From Rhododendron vialii (taxonomy: Eukaryota > Streptophyta > Magnoliopsida > Ericales > Ericaceae): DNA of 64,000 nucleotides. Below the pieces are notes generated by a model. That model was not told where the DNA came from. It worked only from the letters and a program-made list of their open reading frames with translations, and made no database searches. The position numbers and the translations under genes were made by a program. Shown in pieces: positions 1 through 12,774 of the stretch (positions are counted from its first letter, which is position 1; every line of letters starts with the position of its first letter). The DNA lies in contig NC_080562.1 of the NCBI RefSeq assembly GCF_030253575.1, forward strand, positions 32,815,852 through 32,879,851, given 5' to 3'.

Positions 1-564
1 TTGTACTAAAGTTTGGCTGAAGGCAGGAAAACTGGGAACGAGTATTGTCACTTCAGTTCCACTGGATTGGTACTTGCAGTGTTCAAGTTTAGAAGCCTGA
101 ATGAAGAATAAGTCTTTTAATTTTCCCGAAGTTAATTTCACCCGTTTTTGGAGAAAATAATGTAAGGGAACTTGCAAAGTGCACGCCCTTCCTCTTTCCT
201 CTGTTGTGCCTTGTACTTACATTTTCCATACTGAATTCTGTGATCTGTACTTCGTGATTATAATGTGTCTGATATAGTTTCCGCAATTGCCAATACAGAT
301 GTTTCTTTTTTGTTATAAAATAATTGGTTGAGACATAGACTGTCGTTGCCAAAATTATGCATTTTGAGATAGCATGCTATGACTTCAGAATGTGTCCTGC
401 ATATTTTGTCAGATGCATTAAATGTATACTACTGATTTTTCAAAGTGAGGGTGAATTTTTTGTGTTCTATGTTTGTCACGTTGTACTTTATTAGTTTTTC
501 GATTACTGAAGTGTTTGTTACATGCCAATGATCAATGAAAATCAACTATTATCATCATTTGTAG

Positions 565-2538
565 GCACTGCTTTTTTCCCTCTTCAGAGTTGTATGAACC
601 ACTCTTGTCATCCAAATGCAAGGGCCTTCAAAAGAGAGGAGGTAATAATCATTTCATACTCGTGAATTTGTAGTTGGATTGTTTCTCTCATCTCTCCCTG
701 TAAAGTAGTTTTGATTATTCAAATTACAAAAGTGTGCAATTTGATGCAGATTTACTTTTCTCCCAATGTTGACTAATTTGAGTTTTAAGTGAAAGACCTT
801 CGGTTGTTTTTGTTGCATATACACACAATACGTCATTGACTTATGAACTCTGTATCTATTTATTGGGAGGGAACTTCTATCATCCTCTTTTTCATGAATG
901 CATCTGAGAACGTATGTGCCTGGCTGGTAACAAGAAAGTGGCAGACTGTATATTACCATTATATAGGTGCATTATGCTCATCCATTAATGTCCTTGAGCC
1001 ACACGAAGGTATAGATAGTATGCTTAAATTGGTTACATGAAGGGGAATTTTTTCGAGTCTTGTTTGTTTGCTGGGAGGATTTCCCAATGGTAAAGTTGGT
1101 GGAAAGAAGTTAAACGTGCAAATCCTTGGGCTTGTTAGTTGTTACTGTAGCATAAATTTTTGTGCTTGGGAAACTATTTTTGGCAAATAGCTGGATAGTT
1201 GGTATATGACAGATTGACCTGTATGAGAGTTGAGCAACTTTAGCAATTGTAAGAGGATGGAGGTTAAAAGCACCTTAGCTGGGGAGTTGGGTAAGTTGGT
1301 TGATCTGAAATAGATGGCTGGGATACCTGCAGACTAGTTTAAGCTTTTAAGCCCTCAAGGCAATGGACACCTAATGGGGAGATGATGGCTCCATGTTCAA
1401 ATTTATTCGTCAAATATTTATAAGTTTCTTTCACGTTGCTTTATTTTCCCCTCTTCTTTGTGTTTGGAGTGGAGGTAATTAGGATCCCCTCAAATCAGAC
1501 TTGGAGAGCTATAAGTAGTAACTGGCATGTGCCAAGTTCCAAGCCACGAGTGATTAGTTTTCCAAGCGGTACTCTTAAGACAATAGGATCATTTTCCCCG
1601 GTGTTTGATGGGAGTTCAGTTGGGAATTAGATTGATTATAAGTAGTAACTGGCATGTGCCAAGTTCCAAGCCACGAGTGATTAGTTTTCCAAGCGGTACT
1701 CTTAAGACAATAGGATCATTTTCCCTGGTGTTTGATGGGAGTTCAGTTGGGAATTAGATTGATTTATGATGTGAAGCAGTTTATAATGAGTCAATAACTA
1801 ACGGCGTCTTAGTAAGTATTGGACTCAGCCTTAAATCCTTGCTATTTATTTGCTCTATAATTTCATAAGGCTCTTTTTGTGTTTCATCTGCGAAAGTCAG
1901 TTTTGTTAGAATGCTTTGCACCTTGGAAGAGGAGTTGAACTCCTAACCTCCATTTTCCCCGTTGGACCAAAGGCCTCTCGGCAATTTCATAGAAGCTCTT
2001 AGTCTTAAATGACACAGTAAGATGCAGTCTTGCTCACCACCTAACAGAAAGGAAGAAAATAATTCCTTTCCATTCAAACTGCTAGGTATGGCATATTGGC
2101 ATCATCACGTTTATCAAGATCACAATGCAAATACAGCAGCAATGGTTTTAGGATCGGCTATGCTTGCAACTAGTTGCTTCACCCCAATATAATGATTCAT
2201 CTATGTTCATTATTGCAGGACAGGGACGGTCAAGCAACTATAGTTGCTCTTCGGTCAATTAGCAAGGGAGAAGAGGTAAAAATCTCGTCAGATTGGCATA
2301 TCTTAGACACAGTGCCTCTATCTATTAAGCTCCACAATGGCGGTCACAATGTGGCTTTCTTTTGAGCTCTATTATCATATACCTTGTGATCCAAACGTAC
2401 TTTTTTGGCATCCTTGAATGTTTGCAGGTAACCATATCATACATAGATGAGGACCTTCCTTGTGAAGAGCGACAAGCTATGCTAGCAGACTACGGTTTCA
2501 GATGCCGGTGTCAGAAATGCTTAGAAGAAGAGCCATAA
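565..2538 (+). CDS. ATXR2: ATXR2-type SET-domain histone lysine methyltransferase, 3' part only
   Basis: Three terminal exons are visible: 565-641, 2219-2275 and 2428-2538 (stop TAA 2536-2538), each with AG/GT borders in matching phase. They encode the end of a SET domain: the NHSC cofactor-site motif (SCMNHSCHPNARAFKRE), then DRDGQATIVALRSISKGEE, then VTISYIDEDL, then a post-SET cysteine group (FRCRCQKC) just before the stop. This order matches plant ATXR2 (SMYD-like SET proteins, about 470 aa), which methylates histone H3 in the nucleus. The family assignment is from memory of the motif layout. Only about 80 residues lie in the window; the N-terminal SET half and MYND-like region lie left of it. 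The intron 642-2218 carries a 127-bp tandem duplication and a possible SINE. The 3' end converges on the CCCH gene that ends at 3747. Confidence 0.85.
1511..1764. repeat. 127-bp tandem duplication, two copies
   Basis: The block starting at 1511 is repeated at 1638 with almost no change; one C/T difference was noticed near the end of the unit. It lies in the intron of the ATXR2-type gene. The near identity points to a recent duplication. Confidence 0.9.
1875..1982 (-). mobile_element. Possible tRNA-derived SINE
   Basis: Imperfect direct repeats (AATTTCATA followed by a CTCT-containing tail) flank about 108 bp at 1859-1874 and 1983-1999. Read on the minus strand, the segment has an A-box-like TGGTCCAACGG, a B-box-like AGTTCAACTCC, and ends in a short A-rich tail next to the repeat. 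This fits a short tRNA-derived SINE in the ATXR2 intron. The boxes are closer together than is typical, so the call is tentative. Confidence 0.35.
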
Positions 2539-3746
2539 CAAGCCCAGGAAGTAATCTCCTTCAGATCAAAGACTTTTTCCAGCCCCGAAGTGAGGCATTT
2601 AGCCTAAAACATCCTTCAGTGATGATGGTGGTGCTACACACAGCCATGGGAAACAATCGCTTGCCTTCTGATATTGACAGGATTTGGACATCATCCAGAA
2701 GCGTTCCACCTTTGTTTAACTTATTGCGTTGAAGAACATTTAAATCAGTTTGAGACTTCATCCATTGATTGTTAAGTTTCACATAATATTTATTTTGGTT
2801 GGTTGTAATTTCCCATTTTGCTGGGGAAGGTCTGCTTTAGATTTATATAATTCATACAACAGGTCCAAAGGTTGTATCTAACATCTCAGTACTAATCCCT
2901 CCCATGGTAATGCCTCCTAACTAGATGAAAATGAAATTTAATTTTGTTGAAGCATTATTTCTTCTTGGCTGTAAACAAAGGTACAAACACTTCAGGTCTA
3001 TATGATTCATTGACGTATTACTTGAGCATGACCAGTACCGAACAAAAATTCCAGCAAAACAATATGCCGAAAACTAGGGTTTTTCACACTTTTTTGGTAG
3101 ATCAAGCTGATAGATTATAACGATCCGCCTTCAATTCCATATTGCTTTCTTTTTTCTTCCCTTGCCAAATACAAAATTAGGAGTTCCAAAATACACCGTA
3201 ATCTCTGTTCCATAAACGTGAAAAAATTGAGCAAACCACCACAATTTGAAAGCATGAATTGCAGAAAATGAAAAGCCAGATACCATATAAGTTCATCTGT
3301 TTCCATGAATTGCAGAACCTCTCACCCTTCTTAGTGAGCCCTTCAAGACATGCCAAGACATCAGTGTCAAAGTAAGAATGATCTCCGTTCAAAAAAAAAA
3401 AGACAGTTACCAAGTTCATGCCAGCATTACTCTCAAGTGCCCCCCCTACGAAAATGCACATCCGCAGACAAAAGAATAAAAGGGGAAATAGGCATCAATC
3501 TACTTCCTATTCAAAATTCCCTCGTTTTGAGGTTTTTCCATTCATTACAAGCTTTCAGCACACAAAAAAACTCTCAACTTTCTCCGAATTCCAAGCATTC
3601 TACATAAACAAAAAGAAAAAAGAAAAAAAAATTTGAGGAATGTTAATTACACCTGAAAACACCAGTCCTCCCAACCTACATGATTATCAAAGAAGGCTAG
3701 AGTTTTAGGAACTGCGAAACGAAGACATTCATGATGGTGAAAAACA
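2539..3746. other. Convergent 3' intergenic region
   Basis: This must contain the 3' UTRs of the ATXR2-type gene (plus strand) and the CCCH gene (minus strand). Apart from A-rich tracts near 3390-3400 and 3610-3630, I see no gene or repeat. Confidence 0.6.
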
Positions 3747-6700
3747 TTAAACAACGTCCACTTCTACCATCTCCTCCTCAAGGGCCTTCAAATCCTCGTC
3801 CTTGTACTGCAAGCAAAACAAATAGTTCATCTCAGATAACAACTAAACAAGCACCACAAATAGCAGTTTGAATCCAAAACTAGCATACTTAATATTGTTA
3901 ACAGAAGCAGATGCTATTCTGAGAACTAAAACTTGCTAGCAGCAACGCAGATGCGGGTGTCATATGCTAAAAAATAAGAAAGGTAACCTTTGAATATGCA
4001 TGGTGAGAGAGTGGAGGAGGCGGTGGCGGCAGAGGAAATGGCAAGCCTGGCACCCCATATGTAGCTCCTTTCTCAACTGCTGTCGAAGCTGTTTCAAAAA
4101 CGTCAAGATCGCCCTCCACTTCCATCGTTTCGAGACCTTCATCAACTGCATGAGCAGCCATGCCGGTTGGCGGCACCAAGCCCTGTTCAGAACCCTTGGA
4201 CTGCACATTTATAAGGCAAACATCGGAGTCTATACATATATGGACTTCACTTGCTCACAGAGAGAGAGCAGTTCTCCAATTTGGTAATCATGTAAACTAT
4301 GTTTTCAGCGACTTAAAAACCTCATACATTAGAAAGGACCTTGAAAAGGGATCAGTATTTATAGGAAGGACCTAGAAAAATCCTCCAGACACCACTGACC
4401 TAAGTTCTGTACTTTGTATGCAGTATGCTTAATACTTGGTGCAATAGTGAAACACTTGGCTACAATGACATTGTGACCCCTTACCATGCTGCCAACCAAA
4501 AATTCTCTGAAGTAGCAATTTCAGAGCAAACAGAATCAGGGGCTCTCTACTTTGTATTATTCTAGCGGATCTGCAGTTGCTAAGTGCCAAAAAGAAGGTT
4601 TGATGAAAACCATCATATCCATTGGACAAGAATAATCAGTTTGGGATTGAGGGTTCTAGCTATGTTAGACACCTTATCTGATTACAAAGTACAGAACCGA
4701 GGGCACTTCGTGTAATGAATACCATCTCACGGTAATAAGGTGGTTATTCGGAAGGAAACAAGATTGGGTGTCCCCACAACATATACTTCCCCTCCCTTTC
4801 TTTGTGTTCATATAGGTTCTCCTTCCTTTTTCAATTTTCGTATGACAAGCAACAGAAATGCATACCAAGACCAAAAAAACATGTACCTTTTCTGCAGAGG
4901 GAACATTCGCAAAAACAATCTTCCCTCGTTTAGGAATGGCTTCATTGGCGACAGTCCTATGATCACCGGTTCCATTATAATCTACCTCCCCATCCCTCGT
5001 ATTGTTAAATTGAGCATGTTGCTCATTCCACCGGGAATGCTTCACTGATCTTGCCACTCCTGTCAAAGTTCCTTCTCCTTTCATCAGATTTGCGGGTGTA
5101 AGAAGAAAAATATCAGGACAACAAACACAAGCACAAGCTTGAAGCCTGAATGCCTTCGCATAGCATGATATAAAGCGTAAAAGGATACGCAGTTGCAATG
5201 TTACAGGAGATTACCAGATTTCAACTCCTCGGCAGTTTCCACATTCACTCGTAACCTTTTCTTGTTAGGAGAAGCAATCTTTTGCAGCTCATTCAGAGGG
5301 CTCAACTTTAGATTACCAGTAATATCTCCTTCACTTAAAATGTTGATGCCTGAATCTTCCTCATTGACAAGCCTAGTAGCATTTGAGGCCAGCTCTTCCC
5401 CCAGCTTTTGAAGTCGGTCATGCGACCTTCACATTTCAGTTAGTAATCATATTACAAGATACATTGAACCCAATTTAATTTATCTGACAAATGATAAATA
5501 CAACTAAGCATGCAGAAGAGAACAGAGGCAAGAAATAAAAAAGGAAAAAAAATGTTGAGGCTTGCCTCTTTACTTGATCTTGTAAGCCTTTGTACTTATT
5601 ATGCGCTTTAACGAACTTCCTAATTGTTGAAGTAATCCTACATCCCAGGGAAAAAAAAGACAAAAGATGTCAAGAAAAAACAAAGAGGAATCTTTCATCA
5701 CCAAAGAACACTTCAGAAGAAACGCCTGTTAGCAGATGACATGAACTGAAATCAAGTTATATATGTTATCCAGAAGGATTTTTTCTTCTATTTACTACAA
5801 ATGATATTTGCTGGTACCTTTTGCATTCCTCTTTCTCTTGGCCCAATTGCATCTCTAGCTCCTGGATTCTTGAAGTAAGACAATCTACTTCTTGGACCCT
5901 CTCTTCCAAGTATGTCTTCCAACAACCCCAAAATCATATAATAAGATACTAAACCTTGAAATAAAATAACAAAGAATCTAAGAAAATAGAGGGTCTCTTA
6001 CTGAAAGGGAAAGAAAAGAACCAACAAATGTTACAAGAACTGTGTGGCTTCAAAAAAGAGGTGGTTAAAAACAAAGTAATAGTTACAAAACCTAAGCCCA
6101 GAATTCTTGCTTTTCTTTGAATCGAACTACACATAGCTGAAAAGGAAAAGAGGGGCTTAGACAGCTTTAGTCCCTTCTCTTACATTTTTTTCCTTTTCTA
6201 TATCCAACCAAAAGCAAGAGCAACCCTTCCCTTCCCCTTTCTTTCCCTTCTCTCCTACCTACACTTCCTTATCTTCCCTTCATCAAACCAGAGAGGAAGG
6301 TTTTCTTTTATTGTGCTTCATAAGTCTTTTTTTTTTATATATATTTTTGCACAACCCCTTTCATTCCGTATAATTGATTTTTGAAGGAATGAAACTACGC
6401 TGAAACACAACTCATTCGCAAATATTCCATTTTGAAAAATCTAGATAGCAAACCCTGCACGCTTGTACAATGTTTCAAACTGCAAACAGAATACACGAAC
6501 CTGAAGTTCAGATTTGTGACTACTCAGCATGTTGATGTCTGACTGCACTTGTCTTAACTGCTCATAGATCAAAAGAAGAAACAAAATCAAGTCCTGATAA
6601 AAGAGAATTGGGAGCACTATCATCAGCAAATTCAGACCAAATATTTACTGTTCCACTCCAGTGAACCAAATTCTTCAAACCATACCTGCTCCCTAAGTAC

Positions 6701-8458
6701 ACCTTTGGAATCAGAGGGTGTCAGCTTTCTGTCTTGAATATGATCTTCAGTCCCATCTGAAATTTTCCCACTTCCAGAAAAATCACTTTGACCATCCAGC
6801 TGCTGTCTATTTCGACGCTTTTTCTCACTGGCATAAACAATACATGACAATTTCAACTCATGTTGATTTACAAGGACAGGACAGCAACATAATGATATAA
6901 GCAGTAGTTACCTACTACTAGTTCTAGCTTATCGAATAAGTCTCGATACCTAGCTTACTGAATAGAAATTGATCATTTTTGTTGTGTCTAATGACAACTG
7001 TCGTATGTACTCACATTTGACAAGATGAAAACACCAAAACCCGTACATGCAGATGAACATCGGGGAAATTATTTTGAGAAACTTTCCCAATCTCATGAAG
7101 TTATCCACCATCCAAGATCATAAGAAAAATGGAGGAAATAGAAAACTATGTTTTCAAAATCTCTGTCGCTATCATCTCCATTGAGAAAACAAAATCAAGA
7201 ACAATAGAGAATCAAGAATAAATGATAATACAAAATCTCTATGAGAAGAAATACTGCCTCCGTCAACTAGTGATAAGTGATAACAAGAAGTGTACACGTT
7301 CAAAGGGAAACATTTATGGTCCTCGCAGAAATATCAACTATGCAAAAATCAGATATTAAACCGAAGGGCAGTGCGCAACACCTTCTTCTTAGAACTTGAA
7401 AACAATCAACAAGAGTGGCTACATGCCCTCTGTTGGATATAGACGTAGCAAGCCCTTCACTGTGAAATTGCTGTAGTTTACTTCGAGGGTCTACTTTGTG
7501 TTATGAAGCCAAGAAGCGGGACAATCCAAATTATTAGTTAGACTTAAAATCAATGTCAGTCTCCAATGTTCTCAGTAGCATGACATGTCAAATACACATA
7601 TGAAAGAAGGACCCACTCCAAATGAGATGTTACGGCCGAAATCAGTGTAAGTTTCTGATGTCCTTGGTAGCATGACATGTCTTAAATCATATATATGAAG
7701 GTTCAAACAACAGTAACACACATTCAAGCCTCCCGAAGTTATAAAAGATGGCAACGGGTACGCAAAGCCAGTTGTACCATTGTAAACCAGGATAATAGTA
7801 GTCGAACGTAACGATGCCCCAGGCAGAAGCCAGCTCAGATTTCAAATCAATCCAGCACCAAAAGAATAACCTCAAAATTGGTATTGCTAAGTGAAGAAGA
7901 GTAAGCTGTTTTCATTACATGTAGCTCTTAGTTCATCTGGTTGTATCCCAATGTACACAATATTGCCAAAAAAAAAACTGTTTTCATGGATGCCAAATTC
8001 GGGAAATATGTAAAATTGTTGATCTACTTTCTTGAGAAGGGAACAACAATGAAACCGGAAATACGGGATAGAAATTCAACTGCTACTACAATGCAAAAAG
8101 GTGAGAAAAGTTTCTCTTTAAGATTTGTGTTTCCCTCCATAACTTTTGGTTTTAGATTTTACTGTGTCATTATTTGAAATATAAAGGTTTTACATGAGAT
8201 TTGATACTCTCAGTGTACATTATCACACTCTCTCCCTCTACAATGAGTGCAACTGTGTTGTAACCAAATTGGCACGGAATAATTGACATAGCAATACAGA
8301 AGAAATTAAAATCCAAGTTAAATCTATTCAAGTTACCTCCTTTTCCCAGGAGAACTGCTGCGACTGTATCCTACAGACAAAACCAAAACAAACACATTGA
8401 GAGGAAGAATAATCAGTAACAGGAAATGCAAAATAGAGCGCCACAACCATCCATGACC

Positions 8459-8489
<31 letters not shown>

Positions 8490-8504
8490 CATATATATAT
8501 ATAC

Positions 8505-8535
<31 letters not shown>

Positions 8536-8555
8536 TATGTATGTATGTATGTATG

Positions 8556-8588
<33 letters not shown>

Positions 8589-8985
8589 ATATAGTCCCCT
8601 TCAGGTAAGGGCGTCCTCATTTTATATATAGTCCCCTTCAGGTAAGGGCGTCCTCATTTTAAATAAAATGCTGACGTCCCTTTTTCTCATCTTTCCCGAT
8701 CAAATTTCGATGATCCGAGCCGCTCAATGTGTTCAGAACGTGATTTTAAGGGTACCAGCGAGAAATCAGCAAAAAAAATAACCGGGACGGGCTTCATTTG
8801 AGCAGTTTTTATTTGAACCGTTCGATAAAATATAAACAAAAACTGCTCGGATTAAGCCCTTTCCGGTCTTTTTTTTTTCAAGGTACCCTTAAAATCACGT
8901 TCTGAACATATTGAGCGACTCGGATCATCGCAAATTGGTCGGGAACGGGACGTCCTTAACACGGTAAGGGCGCCCTTACTTGAAG

Positions 8986-9023
<38 letters not shown>

Positions 9024-11792
9024 TGAATGGCAACCATCCATGACCATAATGAGTATAAGATATAAACTGAAAGGTCAAGAGCCAGTATATTCCCACAGCA
9101 ATGAAAAAAAACCCACTCTCACCCATAGAATATCAATCAAGAACTCAAACTAGAAAATAATGACACTTGTAACACAGCTAGAGAGGAATTTCCCGAATCA
9201 TCAGGATGAAAATTCTACCGCGTAGTGTATGTCGACCTCCTGCATCTCGACCAGGGGAATACCTCCGCCGTGGAGAATGCCTTCGGTCGAGCCTATTTCT
9301 GAAGTCATTGCCTCGATAGTCACGTCTACCTGAAATAAGAGAAGCATTTCTAGTATGGTCAACAGACTGATTAATTAATTTCAAAGCGAAAAGTAAGCAG
9401 AGAGCCCATCGCTGGTAATGAAGCTTGGCTTACCATTACATTGTACAACATGAGTAACATAATAAAGAACATATAAATTGCCTTCTTGCCAGTTCCAAAG
9501 GGGCCATGGAAATTAGCGCTCTCATACAATAGTTAGATATAGCTATACCAGTGATTGAGCTTACACCAGTGGAGAAAACCACTTGAATGTCATAGGTAGA
9601 ACCAACTGATATAGTAGATTTTCCTTTCTTCTTGATCAATAGGTAGCAAAGAACATGCAAACTGTATGGTACAGATTGGATCCAAGTGCCACATCAAGAT
9701 ATAAAATAATCGACCACACAGGCAATGAATTGGCCTTTCTTTGAGCACATCCCCCATCCAAGAGATCCAATTGCAATGTCATTAAAGAAGAAGTCACAGA
9801 TGAAGAATGGAGAATATACCAAATGCTCCACCAATATAAACCGCAGAAGTTGGTAGAGAAAAATAATTGGATGTTCCACCGAACAGCTTCTGATATATAG
9901 ATTTGGAACAGATTATATTCCACAAACATCTAATTCTGATCCTTCGTACAAAACTGCTGTTTCTTAGATGCATAGGATAGACCAATTAGAAGTTTCCTCA
10001 GAAATAATACCATGAGGAACAAGCAGCATTAAGATAAACCCAACCAGCATAATCTGATGAGAAATTACTAAAACTGTCAGTCAACATGACCTTCTACTGA
10101 TTAATGGCATGCCCAACCCGTTGAATACCAACCATAAATAATAGAGTTCTTCCCACACATATTTCGTGATAATCCACACATTTGGGTGGCACCTTTACAC
10201 GACTTATCACATATGCAGAACTAAAGGTAGATTAAATAAAATAAACATTAGAATTACTAATGGGTGGAAGCCAAGACCACGGAAGGTAAAATGAAAAGGT
10301 TAATACAAGACCAGTGCGCCTCCTGCGGCCAACCTGAAAGACTGAATGACGGGTTTGAAATATGTAAACATAGCCCTTGACATTGCAGAATGGCGAAGAA
10401 ACGATTCATGCAGCTGATCCATTTAATATAGCTTAGAGAATTACAGTCTATCCAAAAAAGAAAACATTGGTTTGAAGATTTGGGGAAGGAGGTCGACTAT
10501 TTTATTCACACTGGGAGTCCGGGAGAATAGATCAAAGCTCATGTAAATGCTCGACTTCAGCTTCTCACTCTTGTAATTTCCACATTCATTAACTTTCTAG
10601 CAATATTGGGACAATTTGGCAACCTTTCAATTGTGGACTGAATCGACAGGGAATAAGATTATGTTATTCATCCCCACGAAGAAACTAAATTAGAGAGATA
10701 AGGACAATTTGGCAACCTTTCAATTGTGGACTGAATCGCCAGGGAATAAGAATATGTTATTCATCCCCACGAAGAAACTAAATTAGAGAGATAAGAAAAT
10801 GGTAAACCAAAAGCGAACTCCCATAAACATAAAATACAAAAAAGAAAGATAAGGTAGCGAATATGATTCTAAAAGGATTAGACGTTGATCAACACATCGA
10901 ATACTATATCAAAATTCTTAAATCCAAAAACAAAGAACATGGGATGTAGGCATAAACGGTAGAACCAGTAATACATGATAGGATAAACCTAAGGGGGCCA
11001 CTTAACCAAACAAATCAACAGTACGTCCATCTGCATTAGCGACCTCTAGAGGTTTAATGGTATTCTAGAGAATCCATTTAGCTATCAATCAGCTACATTA
11101 AGTGTTGCCGTGCATTGTAGGATATGCATTACTTCTTTGATTACATATCTGTCTCAAAGTACCGTTCAAGCAATCTTTGGAAATTTTTGGCAAACCTTAA
11201 AATTGTCAGACTGAATCAAGAGGAAACAGAAACACCTTATCTTATTCATACTCAATAAGAAATTAAACTACAGAGATAAAGAATGGTAAATTGGAAGTGA
11301 AACCAGATAATTCTAAATACATGCAACGAAGATAAAGCAGTGAATACGATTCTTTGATTTCCCAAGTCTTTTCTATCACAATATCAGCTTCCATAGCGTG
11401 TGTCAGAACAAGTACACCTATGCATACATACATACATACATACATATGAATAATGTTGAAGGAAATAAACAGGGTCGAACATAGCCAGTAACGAAAATGG
11501 GATTCATTAATCTAATACTCCCTCCCTCTGTCCTATTTTCTTTGCTTCCTATGAAAATTCGTGCCATTTTGACCTCAGAAAACATGCTCTACGCAGAGAA
11601 CTCAATTGAATAAGCGAAACTGGACACTAACCATAAAGAAAACAGATTAATCGCATCGAAATTACCATTAAAGGAACCGGAAAAGCGCCGAAGCTCAGCA
11701 TCTCCATGAGCAAAGGAGCAGGTCTGGCGATGACAATGACCTTTCTGATACAGCACGCATAGCTTCGTCTTGAATAGCTTTCGCTCCACCAT
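3747..11792 (-). CDS. CCCH-type zinc finger protein with coiled coil and proline-rich tail (plant C3H13/OsC3H40 type)
   Basis: Eleven exons on the minus strand (plus coordinates, in transcript order): 11666-11792, 9219-9329, 8337-8370, 6686-6827, 6501-6557, 5818-5915, 5566-5637, 5215-5426, 4887-5077, 3988-4200, 3747-3806. They sum to 1317 bp, or 438 aa, with every junction in phase. The ATG is 11790-11792. Residues 12-29 form one C-x7-C-x4-C-x3-H finger ([10 protein letters not shown]...C...H), which in this family binds RNA. An Arg/Ser/Tyr-rich stretch follows ([12 protein letters not shown]), then a predicted coiled coil around exons 5-7, a basic KKRLR patch, and near the end a [11 protein letters not shown] run and an acidic [10 protein letters not shown] tail. 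The whole-length order matches plant single-finger CCCH proteins thought to act in nuclear RNA processing; the function is inferred from the family. The exon 7 donor is GC, not GT. The start of exon 9 (5077) is the least certain border. Confidence 0.92.
5556..5566 (-). other. Non-canonical GC splice donor of CCCH intron 7
   Basis: Exon 7 ends ...GTAAAGAG and the intron begins GCAAGC, with an acceptor AG just before 5426. Only this junction gives the family's KRS-x-x-RLQKLG reading. A GT donor nine bases inside the exon (CAA|GTAAAG) would put the next exon out of frame and hit a stop at once. AG|GCAAG fits the known consensus of GC-AG introns. Confidence 0.8.
7558..7700. repeat. Diverged tandem duplication, about 65-bp units
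   Basis: Two adjacent units share AATCA-TGT-AGT, then GTAGCATGACATGTC and a following ATATGAA, with many substitutions between them. It lies in CCCH intron 3. Confidence 0.5.
8459..8592. repeat. TA/TATG/TATC microsatellite
   Basis: Runs of TA alternate with ATGT and ATAC four-base units over about 130 bp, inside CCCH intron 2. The spurious open frames here are just the repeat. Confidence 0.95.
8594..8986. mobile_element. Foldback MITE with long internal inverted repeats
   Basis: The arms 8712-8756 and 8882-8926 are near-perfect reverse complements of 45 bases. The outer arms also pair: ACGTCCC...TTTCCCGAT with ATCGCAAATTGGTCGGGAACGGGACGT. The terminal motif is CTTCAGGTAAGGGCG on the left and its reverse complement at 8972-8986. 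The left terminus is present twice, 37 bp apart (8594 and 8631). No clear target duplication is seen because simple repeats flank both ends. Confidence 0.8.
8985..9021. repeat. GT dinucleotide microsatellite
   Basis: An uninterrupted run of about 17 GT units directly abuts the right end of the foldback element. Confidence 0.95.
10610..11310. repeat. 93-bp tandem duplication plus an older third copy
   Basis: Copies starting at 10610 and 10703 are almost identical. A third, strongly diverged copy begins near 11185 and keeps the order GGCAA-CCTT-AATTGT, GACTGAATC, TTATTCAT, AAACTA-AGAGATAA, and continues with the sequence that follows copy two (ATGGTAAA, GAATA-GATTCT). All lie in CCCH intron 1. 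Confidence 0.75.
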
Positions 11793-12623
11793 CGTCGCTG
11801 TGTATGTATATAATCGCGGACGACCTTAAATAATCAGAGAGAGAGAGAGAGAGGGTGAAATAGCGCCGAGAATAAGGAATCAACACCTCGTTCGTAACGC
11901 TACTGTGAGAGAGCAGTCCTTTGATCGAAACGAGCCCTAGAATACGAGTTCGAGTGACGAAGATGATCGAGCAGTTCGTCCGATATATGCCTGAATTACG
12001 AGCGCAGAAGAAACCCTAATTACAAGAGGGATAGAACGAAAGTAAACCCGGCTTTCGAATGGAATACGAGTTGCCGGCTTGTTTGTTTGGAAGAAGTCGT
12101 GGAAAGGAAGGAAGGAAGGAAAATCAAGATAAGAAAGTGTTGGGTCCTTTTGACTAGAAAGAAAAGAAAATTATGTTGGGAAGTAAAAATGAGAGAAAAT
12201 AGAATAAAATAAAAGAAAGTGAAAAGAATTTTATTTGCATACATTTGTTTGGTTGAAATGAATTTTTTTTTTATAAGAATCTTGCAAGAAAAAGAAAATT
12301 ACCAACTTACCCTTAGCATACATAATGGATTATGATAGAAAATAAAAAGTTATGGACATAATTGAATCTGTCATAAAATGTGGCAACTTTATGAGCTATG
12401 TACTCATGCTTTAATGAGTTGTACAAGAAAATTCACTTTCTTACACTTTTTTTGGATTTTCATGCTAATCAAACACCATCAAAATGTAGGAATAATTATT
12501 TTCTTTTTCTTTCATTTTCTGTCACTTTCTACCATATTCAAACGGACCCTTAAGAATTACTCCCTTTTTTTCCTTTCGTTAAACATAATATGCTCTATCA
12601 TAGGGAAGGATGAGTCCTTACGG
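11793..12623. other. Upstream region of the CCCH gene
   Basis: It contains the leader and promoter of the minus-strand CCCH gene, with a short GA run at 11838-11853 within the likely leader. No strong TATA box was recognised. The rest is A/T-rich with no coding signal. Confidence 0.45.
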
Positions 12624-12774
12624 GAGTGCAATTTTGTTCACCCTCCTTAAAAGAGGGTTAAATATTATCTTCTCTTTTATTGGTTGAAATGGTATAGGTC
12701 TCACCCCTATAATACATTTTTTGGTAAACATAAAATTATTTTTGTGGTGAGATCCACACTATTTCAACTAACTC
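12624..12774. mobile_element. Mutator-like MITE, internally deleted copy
   Basis: It begins GAGTGCAATTTTGTTCACCC and matches the element at 41926-42143, including the central TTATTGGTTGAAAT and TTTTTGGTAA blocks. The right inner arm is missing. Flanks TCCTTACGG and TGCTTACGG resemble a decayed 9-bp target duplication. Confidence 0.75.

Noticed and set aside
1-564. An additional ATXR2 exon at the left edge
   Set aside because: No stretch with SET-domain residues and matching splice sites could be recognised before 565.
1920-1975. tRNA gene on the minus strand
   Set aside because: Box-like motifs are present, but no cloverleaf could be drawn; a SINE relic fits better.
4674-5198. 174-codon minus-strand frame as a gene of its own
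   Set aside because: Only 4887-5077 is coding, as exon 9 of the CCCH gene; the rest is intron read-through.
8333-8620. Tyr/Ile/His-rich frames on both strands
   Set aside because: They come from the TA/TATG microsatellite; only the 34-bp exon 8337-8370 is real coding sequence.
11516-11560. CTCCCTCCCTCTGTCC, like a Stowaway end
   Set aside because: No matching inverted end with TA within a few hundred bases.
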